A stretch of 64,000 nt of DNA from Sphingobium sp. SCG-1 (GTDB lineage: Bacteria; Pseudomonadota; Alphaproteobacteria; Sphingomonadales; Sphingomonadaceae), in NCBI RefSeq assembly GCF_002953135.1, contig NZ_CP026372.1, forward strand, positions 2,542,001 to 2,606,000, written 5' to 3'. The translations under genes were made by a program, and so were the position numbers. The notes below the pieces were generated by a model. That model saw only the letters and a program-made list of their open reading frames with translations. It did not search any database and was not told the DNA's origin. Below, in pieces: positions 16,037-24,848 of this stretch. The stretch's first letter is position 1. Every line of letters starts with the position of its first letter.

Positions 16037-18016
16037 ATGGCAGACGACCTTTTCGCCGGCGGCGCGCCCTCACCCTCCGGTTCTTACGATGCATCCTCGA
16101 TCGAAGTGCTGGAGGGCCTGGAACCCGTCCGCCGCCGCCCCGGCATGTATATTGGCGGGACGGACGAACGCGCCTTCCATCATCTGGCTTCCGAAGTGCT
16201 CGACAACGCTATGGACGAGGCCGTTGCGGGCTTCGCCACGCGCATCGAAATCCAGTTGGAGGCGGGGAACCGGCTCAGCATTACTGATAATGGTCGCGGA
16301 ATTCCCGTAGACCCGCATCCGAAATTCCCGGATCAGTCTGCGCTGGAAGTCATCATGACGACGCTGCATTCGGGCGGCAAGTTCAGCGACAAGGCCTATG
16401 CTACATCCGGCGGCCTGCACGGGGTCGGCATCAGCGTCGTCAATGCGCTTTCGCTCGAAACCATTGTAGAGGTCGCGCGCAACAAGGAACTATATCGCCA
16501 GAGCTTTTCCAAGGGTCTGAAGCTTGGGCCGTTGGAGAAGGTCGGCGCGGCACCGAACCGGCGCGGCACATCAGTCAGCTTCATTCCGGACAGCGAAATC
16601 TTCGGCGAAATGAAGTTCAAGCCGGCGCGGCTGCATAAGCTGGCGCGATCGAAAGCCTATCTGTTCGCGGGCGTGGAAATCCGCTGGAAATGCGATCCTA
16701 CGCTCCTGACGGACGATACGCCCGCTGAAGCCGTGTTCCAGTTTCCCGGGGGCCTCGCCGATCATCTGAAGGAGCAGGTAGGAGACCGCGAATGCGCGAC
16801 GACCAGTTTCTTTTCGGGCAGCCAGGATTTCCCATCGAACGCGGGACGGGTCGAATGGGCGATCGCCTGGCCCCTATGGTCGGACGGAAGCTATAGCTGG
16901 TATTGCAACACCATTCCGACGCCCGATGGCGGCACGCACGAAGCGGGCCTGCGCACTGCGATCGTGAAGGGCATCCGGGCATTTGGCGATCTGGTCGGGC
17001 AGAAGAAGGCGAAGGACATACAGGCGGAGGACATCATGTCCGGCTGCGAAGTCATGCTCTCCGTCTTCATCCGCGATCCGCAGTTTCAGAGCCAGACGAA
17101 GGACCGCCTCACCTCGCCCGAGGCCGCGCGGCTGGTCGAGAATGCCGTCCGCGATCATTTCGATCATTTCCTTTCGGACCAGATGGATCGCGGCAAGGCG
17201 CTGCTGGCCTATGTGCTCGACCGTATGGACGAGCGGCTGCGGCGGAAGCAGGAAAAGGAAGTCAAACGCAAAACCGCGACTTCAGCGCGCAAGCTGCGCC
17301 TCCCGGGCAAACTCACCGACTGTTCGGCGGACGCGCCGCAAGGCACCGAAATCTTTATCGTCGAAGGCGACAGCGCAGGTGGATCGGCCAAGCAGGCGCG
17401 CGACCGAAAGACGCAGGCGATCCTGCCAATCCGGGGCAAGATCCTGAACGTGGCGTCGGCCACCAGCGCAAAGATCCTCGCCAATCAGGAAATCGCCGAC
17501 CTTATTCAGGCGCTCGGCTGCGGAACGCGCAAGGACTGCAATCCTGACCATCTTCGCTATGAGCGCATCGTCATCATGACTGACGCCGACGTCGATGGCG
17601 CGCATATCGCGACGCTGCTGATGACGTTCTTCTTTCAGGAAATGACGGAACTGGTCCGCCGTGGGCATCTCCACCTCGCCCAGCCGCCGCTCTATCGCCT
17701 CGTGTCCGGGGGTAAGAGCCTCTACGCCCGCGACGATGCGCATCGGGTGCAGCTCATGAACAAAGAGTTCAAGGGCAAGAAAGTGGAAATAAGCCGCTTC
17801 AAGGGTCTCGGCGAGATGAACCCGATGCAGTTGCGCGAAACAACCATGGACCCCAAGACCCGGGGCATGATCCGCATCACCCTGCCGCAGGATTATGAAG
17901 AGCGTACCGCCGTTCGGGATCTGGTGGATCGTCTGATGGGAACCAACCCCGCACACCGCTTCGCCTTCATCCAGGAAAATGCGGCCGCCGTGGATGAGGA
18001 AGCCATTGACGCGTAG
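16037..18016 (+). CDS. parE: DNA topoisomerase IV subunit B
   Basis: The 659-residue protein is a GyrB/ParE-type ATPase and toprim subunit. The GHKL ATPase starts at about residue 20 with VLEGLEPVRRRPGMYIGG, has LDNAMDEAVAG with the Mg-binding asparagine, DNGRGIP and GLHGVGISVVNALS. The toprim domain has IVEGDSAGGSAKQARDR and MTDADVDGAHIATL. The C-terminus ends with RFKGLGEMNP and a short tail. It partners ParC to decatenate sister chromosomes. Its length (GyrB is usually about 800 or more residues) and the 'SARKLRLPGKLTDCS' block favour ParE over GyrB. Confidence 0.93.
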   Translation: MADDLFAGGAPSPSGSYDASSIEVLEGLEPVRRRPGMYIGGTDERAFHHLASEVLDNAMDEAVAGFATRIEIQLEAGNRLSITDNGRGIPVDPHPKFPDQSALEVIMTTLHSGGKFSDKAYATSGGLHGVGISVVNALSLETIVEVARNKELYRQSFSKGLKLGPLEKVGAAPNRRGTSVSFIPDSEIFGEMKFKPARLHKLARSKAYLFAGVEIRWKCDPTLLTDDTPAEAVFQFPGGLADHLKEQVGDRECATTSFFSGSQDFPSNAGRVEWAIAWPLWSDGSYSWYCNTIPTPDGGTHEAGLRTAIVKGIRAFGDLVGQKKAKDIQAEDIMSGCEVMLSVFIRDPQFQSQTKDRLTSPEAARLVENAVRDHFDHFLSDQMDRGKALLAYVLDRMDERLRRKQEKEVKRKTATSARKLRLPGKLTDCSADAPQGTEIFIVEGDSAGGSAKQARDRKTQAILPIRGKILNVASATSAKILANQEIADLIQALGCGTRKDCNPDHLRYERIVIMTDADVDGAHIATLLMTFFFQEMTELVRRGHLHLAQPPLYRLVSGGKSLYARDDAHRVQLMNKEFKGKKVEISRFKGLGEMNPMQLRETTMDPKTRGMIRITLPQDYEERTAVRDLVDRLMGTNPAHRFAFIQENAAAVDEEAIDA

Positions 18017-18031
18017 CGCAATCAAAAAAAT

Positions 18032-18057
18032 GGGCGGCACAGTCTCCTGTGCCGCCC
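18032..18057. terminator. Terminator after parE
   Basis: An 11-base perfect stem (gggcggcacag/ctgtgccgccc) with a 4-base loop lies 16 bases past the parE stop. It can also serve the convergent EF-hand gene. Confidence 0.75.
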
Positions 18058-18102
18058 GATCGAGCTTTTCAGCTCAGCCTCGTGACCAAACGGGGCGTTG
18101 TA

Positions 18103-18549
18103 TTAGGCAGCACCACCGCTGAGATAGCTCACCAACTCAGCCTTCGTGATGGTGGTGCTCTTGTCCGCGTCGGCCGTGACGAACGCACCATCCGCCCATG
18201 CCGTCACCTCAGCGGGCGGCAATGTCTTGCCCGTCGATTTCAGCTCTTGGTCTTTCAGGGCAACCAGCCATTTCGAGAACTCGGCTTTCTCAAGCTGCCC
18301 TGATTTGTCCGCATCATATGCGGGAAATTCGCTATCGACGATTGCAGCGACTGTTGTGGCACCTGTTGCTGGCTGGGCCGGCTGCGCGTCAGTCGTGGTT
18401 TGCGCAGGATCTTGCGCAGGCGCTGCCTGAGCCGGGGCAGCAGGAGCCGCAGGCGCCGTTGGAGCGGCCGTCCCGGCTGGAGCCGTAGTTTGGGCAATTG
18501 CAGGCGCCGCAATAAGCAGCGCAGTCGAGCATAGAAGGGTACGGATCAT
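18103..18549 (-). CDS. Exported EF-hand calcium-binding protein
   Basis: The 148-residue protein has a signal peptide (MIRTLLCSTALLIAAPAIAQ), then a low-complexity A/P/Q/T linker of about 50 residues, then two EF-hand-like loops: DADKSGQLEKAEF at about residues 78-90 and DADKSTTITKAEL near residue 126. The loops carry aspartates at the usual ligand positions, so calcium binding is likely. It probably sits in the periplasm. No partner gene is adjacent. The linker resembles that of the exported proline-rich protein at 30174-30572. Confidence 0.82.
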   Translation of the reverse strand: MIRTLLCSTALLIAAPAIAQTTAPAGTAAPTAPAAPAAPAQAAPAQDPAQTTTDAQPAQPATGATTVAAIVDSEFPAYDADKSGQLEKAEFSKWLVALKDQELKSTGKTLPPAEVTAWADGAFVTADADKSTTITKAELVSYLSGGAA

Positions 18550-18577
18550 ATCGTCTCTCCATCAAATTGCGGGCGGA

Positions 18578-18793
18578 TCACTGCGGCAGAGGCCGTGAAA
18601 GCAAGTGATCCAGTAGCGTACGGACAACGGCGCGTTCACCGTCTTCGTTCCACTTCCGCACGGATTGGCGAGTCGACCCGCCCCCTTGTCGCATCAGTTC
18701 GTCGTCGGTTTCTTTCCTAAGCGCGATGAACCGTGATCGGCATGCACGTTGCCGCTCCCGATCTTGCCTGCTAGGCGCGGGCCAACTCTCCAA
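18578..18793 (-). CDS. Possible small hypothetical protein upstream of purB (uncertain)
   Basis: The only open frame of any length in the 258-base space between the EF-hand gene and purB encodes up to 71 residues, charged and without membrane segment (SRFIALRKETDDELMRQGGG, then NEDGERAVVRTLLDHLL). Third-position GC is moderately coding-like by eye. No good Shine-Dalgarno is seen and I recognise no family. The same space must also hold the purB promoter, so this may be a chance frame. Confidence 0.3.
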   Translation of the reverse strand: MESWPAPSRQDRERQRACRSRFIALRKETDDELMRQGGGSTRQSVRKWNEDGERAVVRTLLDHLLSRPLPQ

Positions 18794-18807
18794 TCAGGAT
18801 TCGCCCT

Positions 18808-20124
18808 ATGATCCCCCGCTATTCCCGCCAAGAAATGTCGTCCATCTGGGAGCCGGAAAGCCGTTTCGGCATCTGGTTCGAGATCGAGGCACATGCAACG
18901 GAGGCTTTGGCCGACCTGGGCGTGGTCCCCAAATCTGCCGCGAAGGCGCTTTGGGACTGGTGGGCGACCAACCCCAAAATAGATGTGGCCGCGATCGACG
19001 CGATCGAGGCCGTCACCAAGCATGACGTGATCGCCTTCCTCACCTGGGTCGCGGAAAATGTGGGCGACGAAGCCCGGTTCATGCATCAGGGCATGACGTC
19101 AAGTGATGTGCTCGATACCTGCCTTGCGGTACAGCTTGCCCGTGCGAGCGACATCCTGATTGCGGACATCGACGCGCTGCTCGCCGTCATCAAGCGCCGC
19201 GCGTTCGAGCATAAGCTTACCCCCACCATCGGCCGCAGCCACGGCATCCATGCCGAACCCGTCACCTTCGGCCTGAAGCTCGCGGAAGCCTATGCGGAGT
19301 TTTCGCGCTGCCGCGTCAGGCTCGTCGCTGCGCGCGAGGAAGTCGCCACATGCGCGATATCCGGAGCGGTCGGCACCTTCGCCAACATCGATCCGAAGGT
19401 GGAAGAATATGTCGCCAGGAAACTCGGTCTAGCTGTCGAACCCGTTTCGACGCAGGTGATCCCCCGCGACCGCCACGCGATGTTCTTCGCGACTCTTGGC
19501 GTCGTTGCTTCCTCGATCGAACGGCTGGCAATCGAGGTGCGCCATCTGCAGCGGACCGAGGTCCTGGAAGCGGAGGAATATTTCTCCCCCGGCCAGAAAG
19601 GCTCGTCTGCGATGCCGCACAAGCGCAATCCCGTTCTCACCGAGAACCTCACCGGCCTTGCTCGCATGGTACGGGCCTATGCCCTTCCCGCAATGGAAAA
19701 CGTCGCGCTCTGGCATGAGCGCGATATCAGCCATTCGTCGGTCGAGCGATACATCGCGCCGGACGCCACGATCACTCTCGACTTCGCCCTCGCCCGCCTC
19801 ACCGGCGTCATCGACAAGCTGCTCGTCTACCCCGAGCGGATGATGAAGAACCTCGACAAGATGGGCGGCCTCGTCCACTCGCAACGCGTCCTCCTTGCCC
19901 TGACTCAGGCTGGCGTCAGCCGCGAGGATAGCTACCGTATGGTACAGCGCAACGCGATGAAGGTGTGGGAATCCGACGGCGCGCTCTCGCTGCTCGAATT
20001 ACTGAAAGCAGACCCCGATGTCGCAGCGGCGCTGACCGCGCAGGAAATCGAGGACAAGTTCAACCTCGACTATCATTTCAAGCATGTCGACACGATCTTC
20101 GACCGTGTATTCGGCGCTGCCTGA
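18808..20124 (+). CDS. purB: Adenylosuccinate lyase
   Basis: The 438-residue protein belongs to the fumarase/aspartase superfamily. The signature SAMPHKRNPVLTENLTGL lies at about residues 268-285, preceded by HQGMTSSDVLDTCLA and GRSHGIHAEP with the catalytic histidine. It cleaves SAICAR and adenylosuccinate in purine synthesis. Length and the N-terminus (MIPRYSRQEMSSIWEPESRF) match the short bacterial PurB group found in alphaproteobacteria. It is followed after 77 bases by the lapA-like gene in the same direction. Confidence 0.95.
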   Translation: MIPRYSRQEMSSIWEPESRFGIWFEIEAHATEALADLGVVPKSAAKALWDWWATNPKIDVAAIDAIEAVTKHDVIAFLTWVAENVGDEARFMHQGMTSSDVLDTCLAVQLARASDILIADIDALLAVIKRRAFEHKLTPTIGRSHGIHAEPVTFGLKLAEAYAEFSRCRVRLVAAREEVATCAISGAVGTFANIDPKVEEYVARKLGLAVEPVSTQVIPRDRHAMFFATLGVVASSIERLAIEVRHLQRTEVLEAEEYFSPGQKGSSAMPHKRNPVLTENLTGLARMVRAYALPAMENVALWHERDISHSSVERYIAPDATITLDFALARLTGVIDKLLVYPERMMKNLDKMGGLVHSQRVLLALTQAGVSREDSYRMVQRNAMKVWESDGALSLLELLKADPDVAAALTAQEIEDKFNLDYHFKHVDTIFDRVFGAA

Positions 20125-20201
20125 CACCGCTTTCGGCAGGGGGTGGAACGTCCGACGGAAATCTCCTACGCTGCTGACGCAACAAGGCAGGAGGGGTTCC
20201 C

Positions 20202-20513
20202 ATGCAGTTCCTTAAAACGGCGTTCTGGGTGATCGTCGCCGTTGCGATAGCACTGTTCTGCAAAGCGAACTGGGCGTCGGTGCCCGTGAAGCTATGGGGT
20301 GACCTGGTGGCGGACGTGAAGCTACCGATCCTGATGATGTTGGCGTTTCTCCTTGGTGCGGTGCCGTTCTGGGTTGCCCTGCGCGCAACGCGCTGGCGGC
20401 TGCGAAAACGGCTCGACGCGTCGGAAAAAGCGCTTGCAGCCGTGATACCGCCTGCGCCTTCGACCGAGGTCGTCGCTGCGGAGGCTCATTCCATCAGCCC
20501 GAGTGCCCTATGA
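20202..20513 (+). CDS. LapA-domain inner-membrane protein
   Basis: The 103-residue protein has two hydrophobic segments (AFWVIVAVAIALFCKANW near residue 7 and LPILMMLAFLLGAVPFWVAL near residue 42). A basic cytoplasmic tail with an RWRLRKRLDASEKAL helix follows. This is the layout of LapA (DUF1049) proteins, which in E. coli take part in control of lipopolysaccharide synthesis with LapB. No lapB is adjacent. The stop overlaps the pyrF start by 4 bases (ATGA), so the two are probably coupled. An aggaggg-like Shine-Dalgarno (caggagggg) lies upstream. Confidence 0.8.
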   Translation: MQFLKTAFWVIVAVAIALFCKANWASVPVKLWGDLVADVKLPILMMLAFLLGAVPFWVALRATRWRLRKRLDASEKALAAVIPPAPSTEVVAAEAHSISPSAL

Positions 20514-21184
20514 CCAGCCCGATCTATATCGCCATCGACACCCCGGACCTCGTCAAGGCGCAGGCTCTCGCGACTAAGGTTCGCCGTCATGTCGGCGGGG
20601 TCAAGCTGGGGCTGGAATTCTTCTGCGCCAATGGTCACCATGGCGTGCACGAGATGGCGAAGCTGGGCTTGCCGATCTTCCTCGACCTGAAATTGCACGA
20701 CATCCCCAACACGGTAGCCAAAGCCGTACAGGCGCTTCACGTACTGGAACCCGCAGTCCTGACCGTACATGCAGCGGGCGGCCGCGCCATGTTGGAGAAC
20801 GCGAAAGCCGCAGCCGGCCTCAATACCAAGGTCGTTGCGGTCACCGTCCTCACCAGCCTAGACGACAATGATCTCAACGACATAGGCGTCAGCGCGCGTG
20901 CCGAGGATCAGGTCAGCCGTCTCGCCGAACTCGCCCGTAGCGCAGGCTGCGACGGCATCGTCTGCTCCGGCGAAGAAGTCGCGATAGCCAAGCGCGCGTG
21001 GCATGACGGGTATTTCGTTGTCCCCGGCGTCCGTCCCGCTGGCGGCGCGATGGGCGATCAGAAGCGCGCTGTTACACCACGCGAAGCATTGGACCGGGGC
21101 GCCTCCATGCTCGTAGTCGGTCGCCCGATAACCTTGGCGGAAGACCCCGATCTGGCCGCGAGGGAAATCGAAGCGACGCTTTGA
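20510..21184 (+). CDS. pyrF: Orotidine 5'-phosphate decarboxylase
   Basis: The 224-residue TIM-barrel enzyme carries out the last step of UMP synthesis. The catalytic charge network is visible as FLDLKLHDIPNTV at about residue 60, and GVKLGLEFF supplies the earlier lysine. The C-terminal phosphate-binding block MLVVGRPITLAEDPDLAA is present. The start overlaps the lapA-like stop. trpF follows after 80 bases on the same strand. Confidence 0.95.
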   Translation: MTSPIYIAIDTPDLVKAQALATKVRRHVGGVKLGLEFFCANGHHGVHEMAKLGLPIFLDLKLHDIPNTVAKAVQALHVLEPAVLTVHAAGGRAMLENAKAAAGLNTKVVAVTVLTSLDDNDLNDIGVSARAEDQVSRLAELARSAGCDGIVCSGEEVAIAKRAWHDGYFVVPGVRPAGGAMGDQKRAVTPREALDRGASMLVVGRPITLAEDPDLAAREIEATL

Positions 21185-21264
21185 GGCGTCCACTTCACCG
21201 TCCGCTCTTCGCCCGGTGGCGCAGAATGGTTGGCCCCTGCCCCCAACCGGTCTAGACGACGGCC

Positions 21265-21900
21265 ATGTCCCGACTCGCCATCAAGATTTGCGGTCTCTCA
21301 ACGCCCGATACCGTTGACGCTGCCCTTAAAGCGGGCGCGAGCCATTTGGGCTTCGTGTTTTTTCCCAAAAGCCCCAGGCATGTCGACTTCGATAAAGCCG
21401 CAGGGCTCGTCGCTCGCGTGCCCCAGCATGTAGTCGGCGTAGGCGTCATGGTCGATCCGGATGACGAGACGCTCTCCCGCGCCGTACAGGCAGGCGTCAA
21501 GACCTTCCAGCTCCACGGCCACGAAGCACCTGAGCGCGTAGCGGCGATCCGCGACCGCTTCGGCGTGGACATCTGGAAGGCGATCTCCGTGAAAACCCGT
21601 GCCGACCTAGAGCAGGGCCGCGCTTATGTGGGTATCGCGGACTTCCTCCTCTACGATGCCAAGACGCCCGATGGTGCCGCGCTTCCCGGCGGCATGGGCC
21701 TCCGCTTCGACTGGACGCTGCTGCGCGGATTTGCGCCGCCGCTGCCATGGGGCCTGTCCGGCGGTCTCGATCCCGAAAGCGTCGCCGACGCTGTCGCTAT
21801 TACGGGCGCACCACTTGTCGACGTATCCTCCGGCGTGGAAAGCGCGCCGGGCATCAAGGATGTGGACAAGATAGCCGCCTTCTGCAAAGCGATTTCCTGA
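21265..21900 (+). CDS. trpF: Phosphoribosylanthranilate isomerase
   Basis: The 211-residue TIM-barrel protein carries the general-base cysteine in IKICGLSTPDTVDAA near residue 9 and the general-acid aspartate in FLLYDAKTPDG near residue 130. GLSGGLDPESV binds phosphate near the C-terminus. It catalyses the Amadori rearrangement in tryptophan synthesis. It is followed by trpB after 2 bases and begins a trpF-trpB-trpA-accD-folC run. Confidence 0.95.
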   Translation: MSRLAIKICGLSTPDTVDAALKAGASHLGFVFFPKSPRHVDFDKAAGLVARVPQHVVGVGVMVDPDDETLSRAVQAGVKTFQLHGHEAPERVAAIRDRFGVDIWKAISVKTRADLEQGRAYVGIADFLLYDAKTPDGAALPGGMGLRFDWTLLRGFAPPLPWGLSGGLDPESVADAVAITGAPLVDVSSGVESAPGIKDVDKIAAFCKAIS

Positions 21901-21902
21901 CC

Positions 21903-23147
21903 ATGACCCAAGAAACACCTCTCGCGAACAGCTTCCGCGCACAGCCCGACGAAACCGGCCACTTCGGCCAGTTCGGCGGCCGCTATGTCGCCGAAACGCT
22001 GATGCCGCTCATCCTCGACCTCGACCGCCATTATCGCGCCGCGATGGAAGACCCGGCCTTTCACGAAGAGTTCGACTGGCTGATGAAGCATTATGTCGGA
22101 CGCCCCAGCCCACTTTATTATGCCGAACGCCTCACCGAAACGCTGCGGGAAAGCGCACCGGAGGGCAAGGGCGCACAGGTCTGGTTCAAGCGCGACGAAC
22201 TCAATCACACCGGCGCGCACAAGATCAACAATTGCATCGGCCAGATCCTGCTGGCGAAGCGTATGGGCAAGACCCGGATCATCGCCGAAACCGGCGCGGG
22301 CCAGCATGGCGTAGCGACTGCAACCGTGGCGGCGCGCTTCGGCCTGCCCTGCGTCATCTACATGGGCGCGCGCGATATCGAGCGGCAGCAGCCCAATGTG
22401 TTCCGCATGAAGCTGCTCGGCGCAGAAGTGATCGCCGTGCAGAGCGGCGCGCGGACGCTGAAGGACGCGATGAACGAGGCGCTGCGCGATTGGGTTGCGA
22501 ATGTGCACGACACTTTCTACATCATCGGCACCGCTGCCGGTCCGCACCCCTACCCCGAACTCGTCCGTGAGTTTCAGTCGGTGATCGGCCGCGAAGCCCG
22601 CGAGCAGATTCAGGAACTTGCCGGACGCCTGCCCGACCTGCTCGTTGCGGCGATCGGAGGCGGATCGAATGCCATCGGCCTGTTCCATCCGTTTCTGGAC
22701 GACAAGAGCGTCAACATGCTGGGCATCGAAGCAGCGGGTCACGGCATCGACAGCGGCGCACATGCGGCCTCGCTCGCGGGCGGCACGCCGGGTATCCTCC
22801 ACGGCAACAAGACCTTCCTGTTGCAGGACGAAGACGGCCAGATCGCCGAAGCCCACAGCATTTCGGCGGGCCTCGATTATCCCGGCATCGGCCCCGAGCA
22901 TAGCTGGCTGAAGGACATCGGCCGCGTCCAATATGAATCCGTGACCGACACCGAAGCACTGGACGCGTTCCAGCTTCTCTGCCGCACCGAAGGGATCATT
23001 CCCGCTCTGGAACCCAGCCACGCCATCGCTGCCGTGGCCCGCAAGGCGCGCGAGATGGATCGCGACCAGATCATCCTCGCCAACCTGTGCGGTCGCGGCG
23101 ACAAGGATATCTTCACGGTCGCCGAAGCACTGGGAGTGGAGATGTGA
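21903..23147 (+). CDS. trpB: Tryptophan synthase beta chain
   Basis: The 414-residue PLP enzyme joins indole and serine to make tryptophan. The Schiff-base lysine is K107 in NHTGAHKINN, the substrate loop is AETGAGQHGVATAT, and the phosphate-binding loop is IGGGSNAIGLF. The ATG at 21903 starts the standard N-terminus with FGQFGGRYVAETLMP. The open frame extends 52 codons upstream into trpF, but that part has no homologous character. The stop overlaps the GTG of trpA, which suits a complex with fixed subunit ratio. Confidence 0.97.
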   Translation: MTQETPLANSFRAQPDETGHFGQFGGRYVAETLMPLILDLDRHYRAAMEDPAFHEEFDWLMKHYVGRPSPLYYAERLTETLRESAPEGKGAQVWFKRDELNHTGAHKINNCIGQILLAKRMGKTRIIAETGAGQHGVATATVAARFGLPCVIYMGARDIERQQPNVFRMKLLGAEVIAVQSGARTLKDAMNEALRDWVANVHDTFYIIGTAAGPHPYPELVREFQSVIGREAREQIQELAGRLPDLLVAAIGGGSNAIGLFHPFLDDKSVNMLGIEAAGHGIDSGAHAASLAGGTPGILHGNKTFLLQDEDGQIAEAHSISAGLDYPGIGPEHSWLKDIGRVQYESVTDTEALDAFQLLCRTEGIIPALEPSHAIAAVARKAREMDRDQIILANLCGRGDKDIFTVAEALGVEM

Positions 23148-23962
23148 GCGCTCCGGATCGCCTCTCCACTCGCTTCGCCAAGTGCCGGGCGGAAGGTCGT
23201 GCCGCGCTCATTACTTTCGTGACAGCCGGTGATCCGACTCCCGGAGACACGGCGGCGATCCTCGACGCGCTGGTCTCGGGCGGTGCGGACATCATCGAAC
23301 TCGGCATGCCCTTCACCGATCCCATGGCGGACGGCCCGGCCATTCAGCTCGCCAATCTGCGCAGTTTGGGCGCGGGCACGAAGACCGCCGACATCTTCGC
23401 CATTGCGGCAGCCTTTCGTCAGCGCCATCCTGAGACTCCGCTTATCCTGATGGGTTATGCCAACCCTATGGTCCGTCGCGGCGCTGATTGGTTCGCGCAG
23501 CAGGCCTTGGGCGCGGGCGTAGACGGCGCGATCTGCGTCGATATCCCGCCGGAGGAAGATCAGGAACTGGGTCCGGCCCTGCGCGAAGCCGGGCTGCACC
23601 TCGTCCGCCTCGCAACGCCAACGACCGACGATGCACGGCTTCCGGCGGTGCTCGATAGCGCCAGCGGCTTCGTCTATTATGTGTCGGTGGCGGGGATCAC
23701 CGGCAAGCAACAGGCACAGCAGGCCAGCATCGAAGACGCGGTCAGAAAGCTGAAAGCCTCGACCGACATTCCGGTCGCGGTCGGCTTCGGCGTGCGTACG
23801 CCAGAACAGGCGTCCGCTATTGGCCGCGTGGCTGACGGCGTCGTCGTCGGTTCGGCCATTGTCGAGATCGTCGGCACGCATGGAAGTGCAGCGCCGTCCC
23901 ATGTTCAAACCTATGTCGCGTCGCTTCGTGCAGCCCTCGAAGCGCGGGAGACCGTCGCATGA
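23144..23962 (+). CDS. trpA: Tryptophan synthase alpha chain
   Basis: The 272-residue TIM-barrel subunit cleaves indole-3-glycerol phosphate and channels indole to TrpB. Catalytic residues are E52 (IIELGMPFTDP) and D63 (MADGPAIQ). VSVAGITG and VAVGFGVRTPEQA form the phosphate site. The GTG at 23144 overlaps the trpB stop (GTGA); an upstream in-frame ATG would lie deep in trpB. The stop overlaps the accD ATG by 4 bases. Confidence 0.97.
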   Translation: MSAPDRLSTRFAKCRAEGRAALITFVTAGDPTPGDTAAILDALVSGGADIIELGMPFTDPMADGPAIQLANLRSLGAGTKTADIFAIAAAFRQRHPETPLILMGYANPMVRRGADWFAQQALGAGVDGAICVDIPPEEDQELGPALREAGLHLVRLATPTTDDARLPAVLDSASGFVYYVSVAGITGKQQAQQASIEDAVRKLKASTDIPVAVGFGVRTPEQASAIGRVADGVVVGSAIVEIVGTHGSAAPSHVQTYVASLRAALEARETVA

Positions 23963-24810
23963 GCTGGATCAATCGCGTCCGAAATGCCATTCCCTTCATC
24001 GCCAAGCGTCAGGAAAGCGCCGACACGCTCTGGCACAAGTGCAGCAGTTGCGGGCAGATGATCTTCACCCGCGAATGGGAAGAGAATCTGTCGGTATGCC
24101 CCAAGTGCGATCATCATGGCCGCATCGGCCCGAAGGCACGCTTCGATCAACTGCTGGATCAGGGCTTTACCGTGCTGCCCACGCCCACCGTGCGCGAAGA
24201 CCCGCTCAAATTTCGTGACTCGAAGAAATATACTGACCGCATCAAGGCCGCCCGCGCTGCGACAGGCGACACCGACGCACTTATCAACGCGCGGGGCGCC
24301 ATCGACGGCAAGCCGGTCGTGCTGGGCGTCCAGAATTTCGCTTATATGGGCGGATCGATGGGCATGGCTGTCGGTGCCGCCTTCATTCAAGGCGTAGAGG
24401 CGGCAATCGAAAGCCGTGCGCCCTATGTCATCTTCACCGCTGCGGGCGGCGCGCGTATGCAGGAAGGGATTTTGTCCCTGATGCAGATGCCCCGCGCCAC
24501 CGTCGCCATTCGCAAGCTGCACGCGGCGGGCCTTCCCTATATCGTCGTGTTGACAGACCCGACCACGGGCGGCGTCACGGCCAGCTACGCGATGCTGGGC
24601 GACATCCAGATTGCGGAACCCAACGCCCTGATCGGCTTTGCAGGCCAGCGCGTCATCGAAAACACCATTCGCGAAAAACTCCCCGAAGGCTTCCAGCGTG
24701 CCGAATACCTGCTCGCGCACGGCATGATCGACATGGTCGTTCATCGCCGCGATTTAAAGACAACGTTGGCGCAGGTCGTAAGCTATCTTGCCCCGGCTCA
24801 AGCAGCCTAA
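23959..24810 (+). CDS. accD: Acetyl-CoA carboxylase carboxyltransferase subunit beta
   Basis: The 283-residue protein has the N-terminal zinc ribbon (CSSCGQ and CPKCDHH, about residues 27-50) and a crotonase-fold carboxyltransferase core with GGSMGMAVG, GGARMQEGILSLMQM and DPTTGGVTASYA. With AccA it transfers the carboxyl group to acetyl-CoA in fatty acid synthesis. It is coupled to trpA by a 4-base overlap, and folC follows after 38 bases. Confidence 0.96.
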   Translation: MSWINRVRNAIPFIAKRQESADTLWHKCSSCGQMIFTREWEENLSVCPKCDHHGRIGPKARFDQLLDQGFTVLPTPTVREDPLKFRDSKKYTDRIKAARAATGDTDALINARGAIDGKPVVLGVQNFAYMGGSMGMAVGAAFIQGVEAAIESRAPYVIFTAAGGARMQEGILSLMQMPRATVAIRKLHAAGLPYIVVLTDPTTGGVTASYAMLGDIQIAEPNALIGFAGQRVIENTIREKLPEGFQRAEYLLAHGMIDMVVHRRDLKTTLAQVVSYLAPAQAA

Positions 24811-24848
24811 CACCTCTCCTCCCCACGGCAGGACGGCTGAAATTCGCC

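Noticed and set aside
16037..18016. Considered gyrB instead of parE
   Set aside because: The 659-residue length and the middle region fit ParE; GyrB of alphaproteobacteria is usually longer than 800 residues.
21651..23021. Long minus-strand open frame of 456 codons opposite trpF and trpB
   Set aside because: It lies fully antisense to well-matched trpB, shows no family motif, and such mirror frames are common in GC-rich coding DNA.
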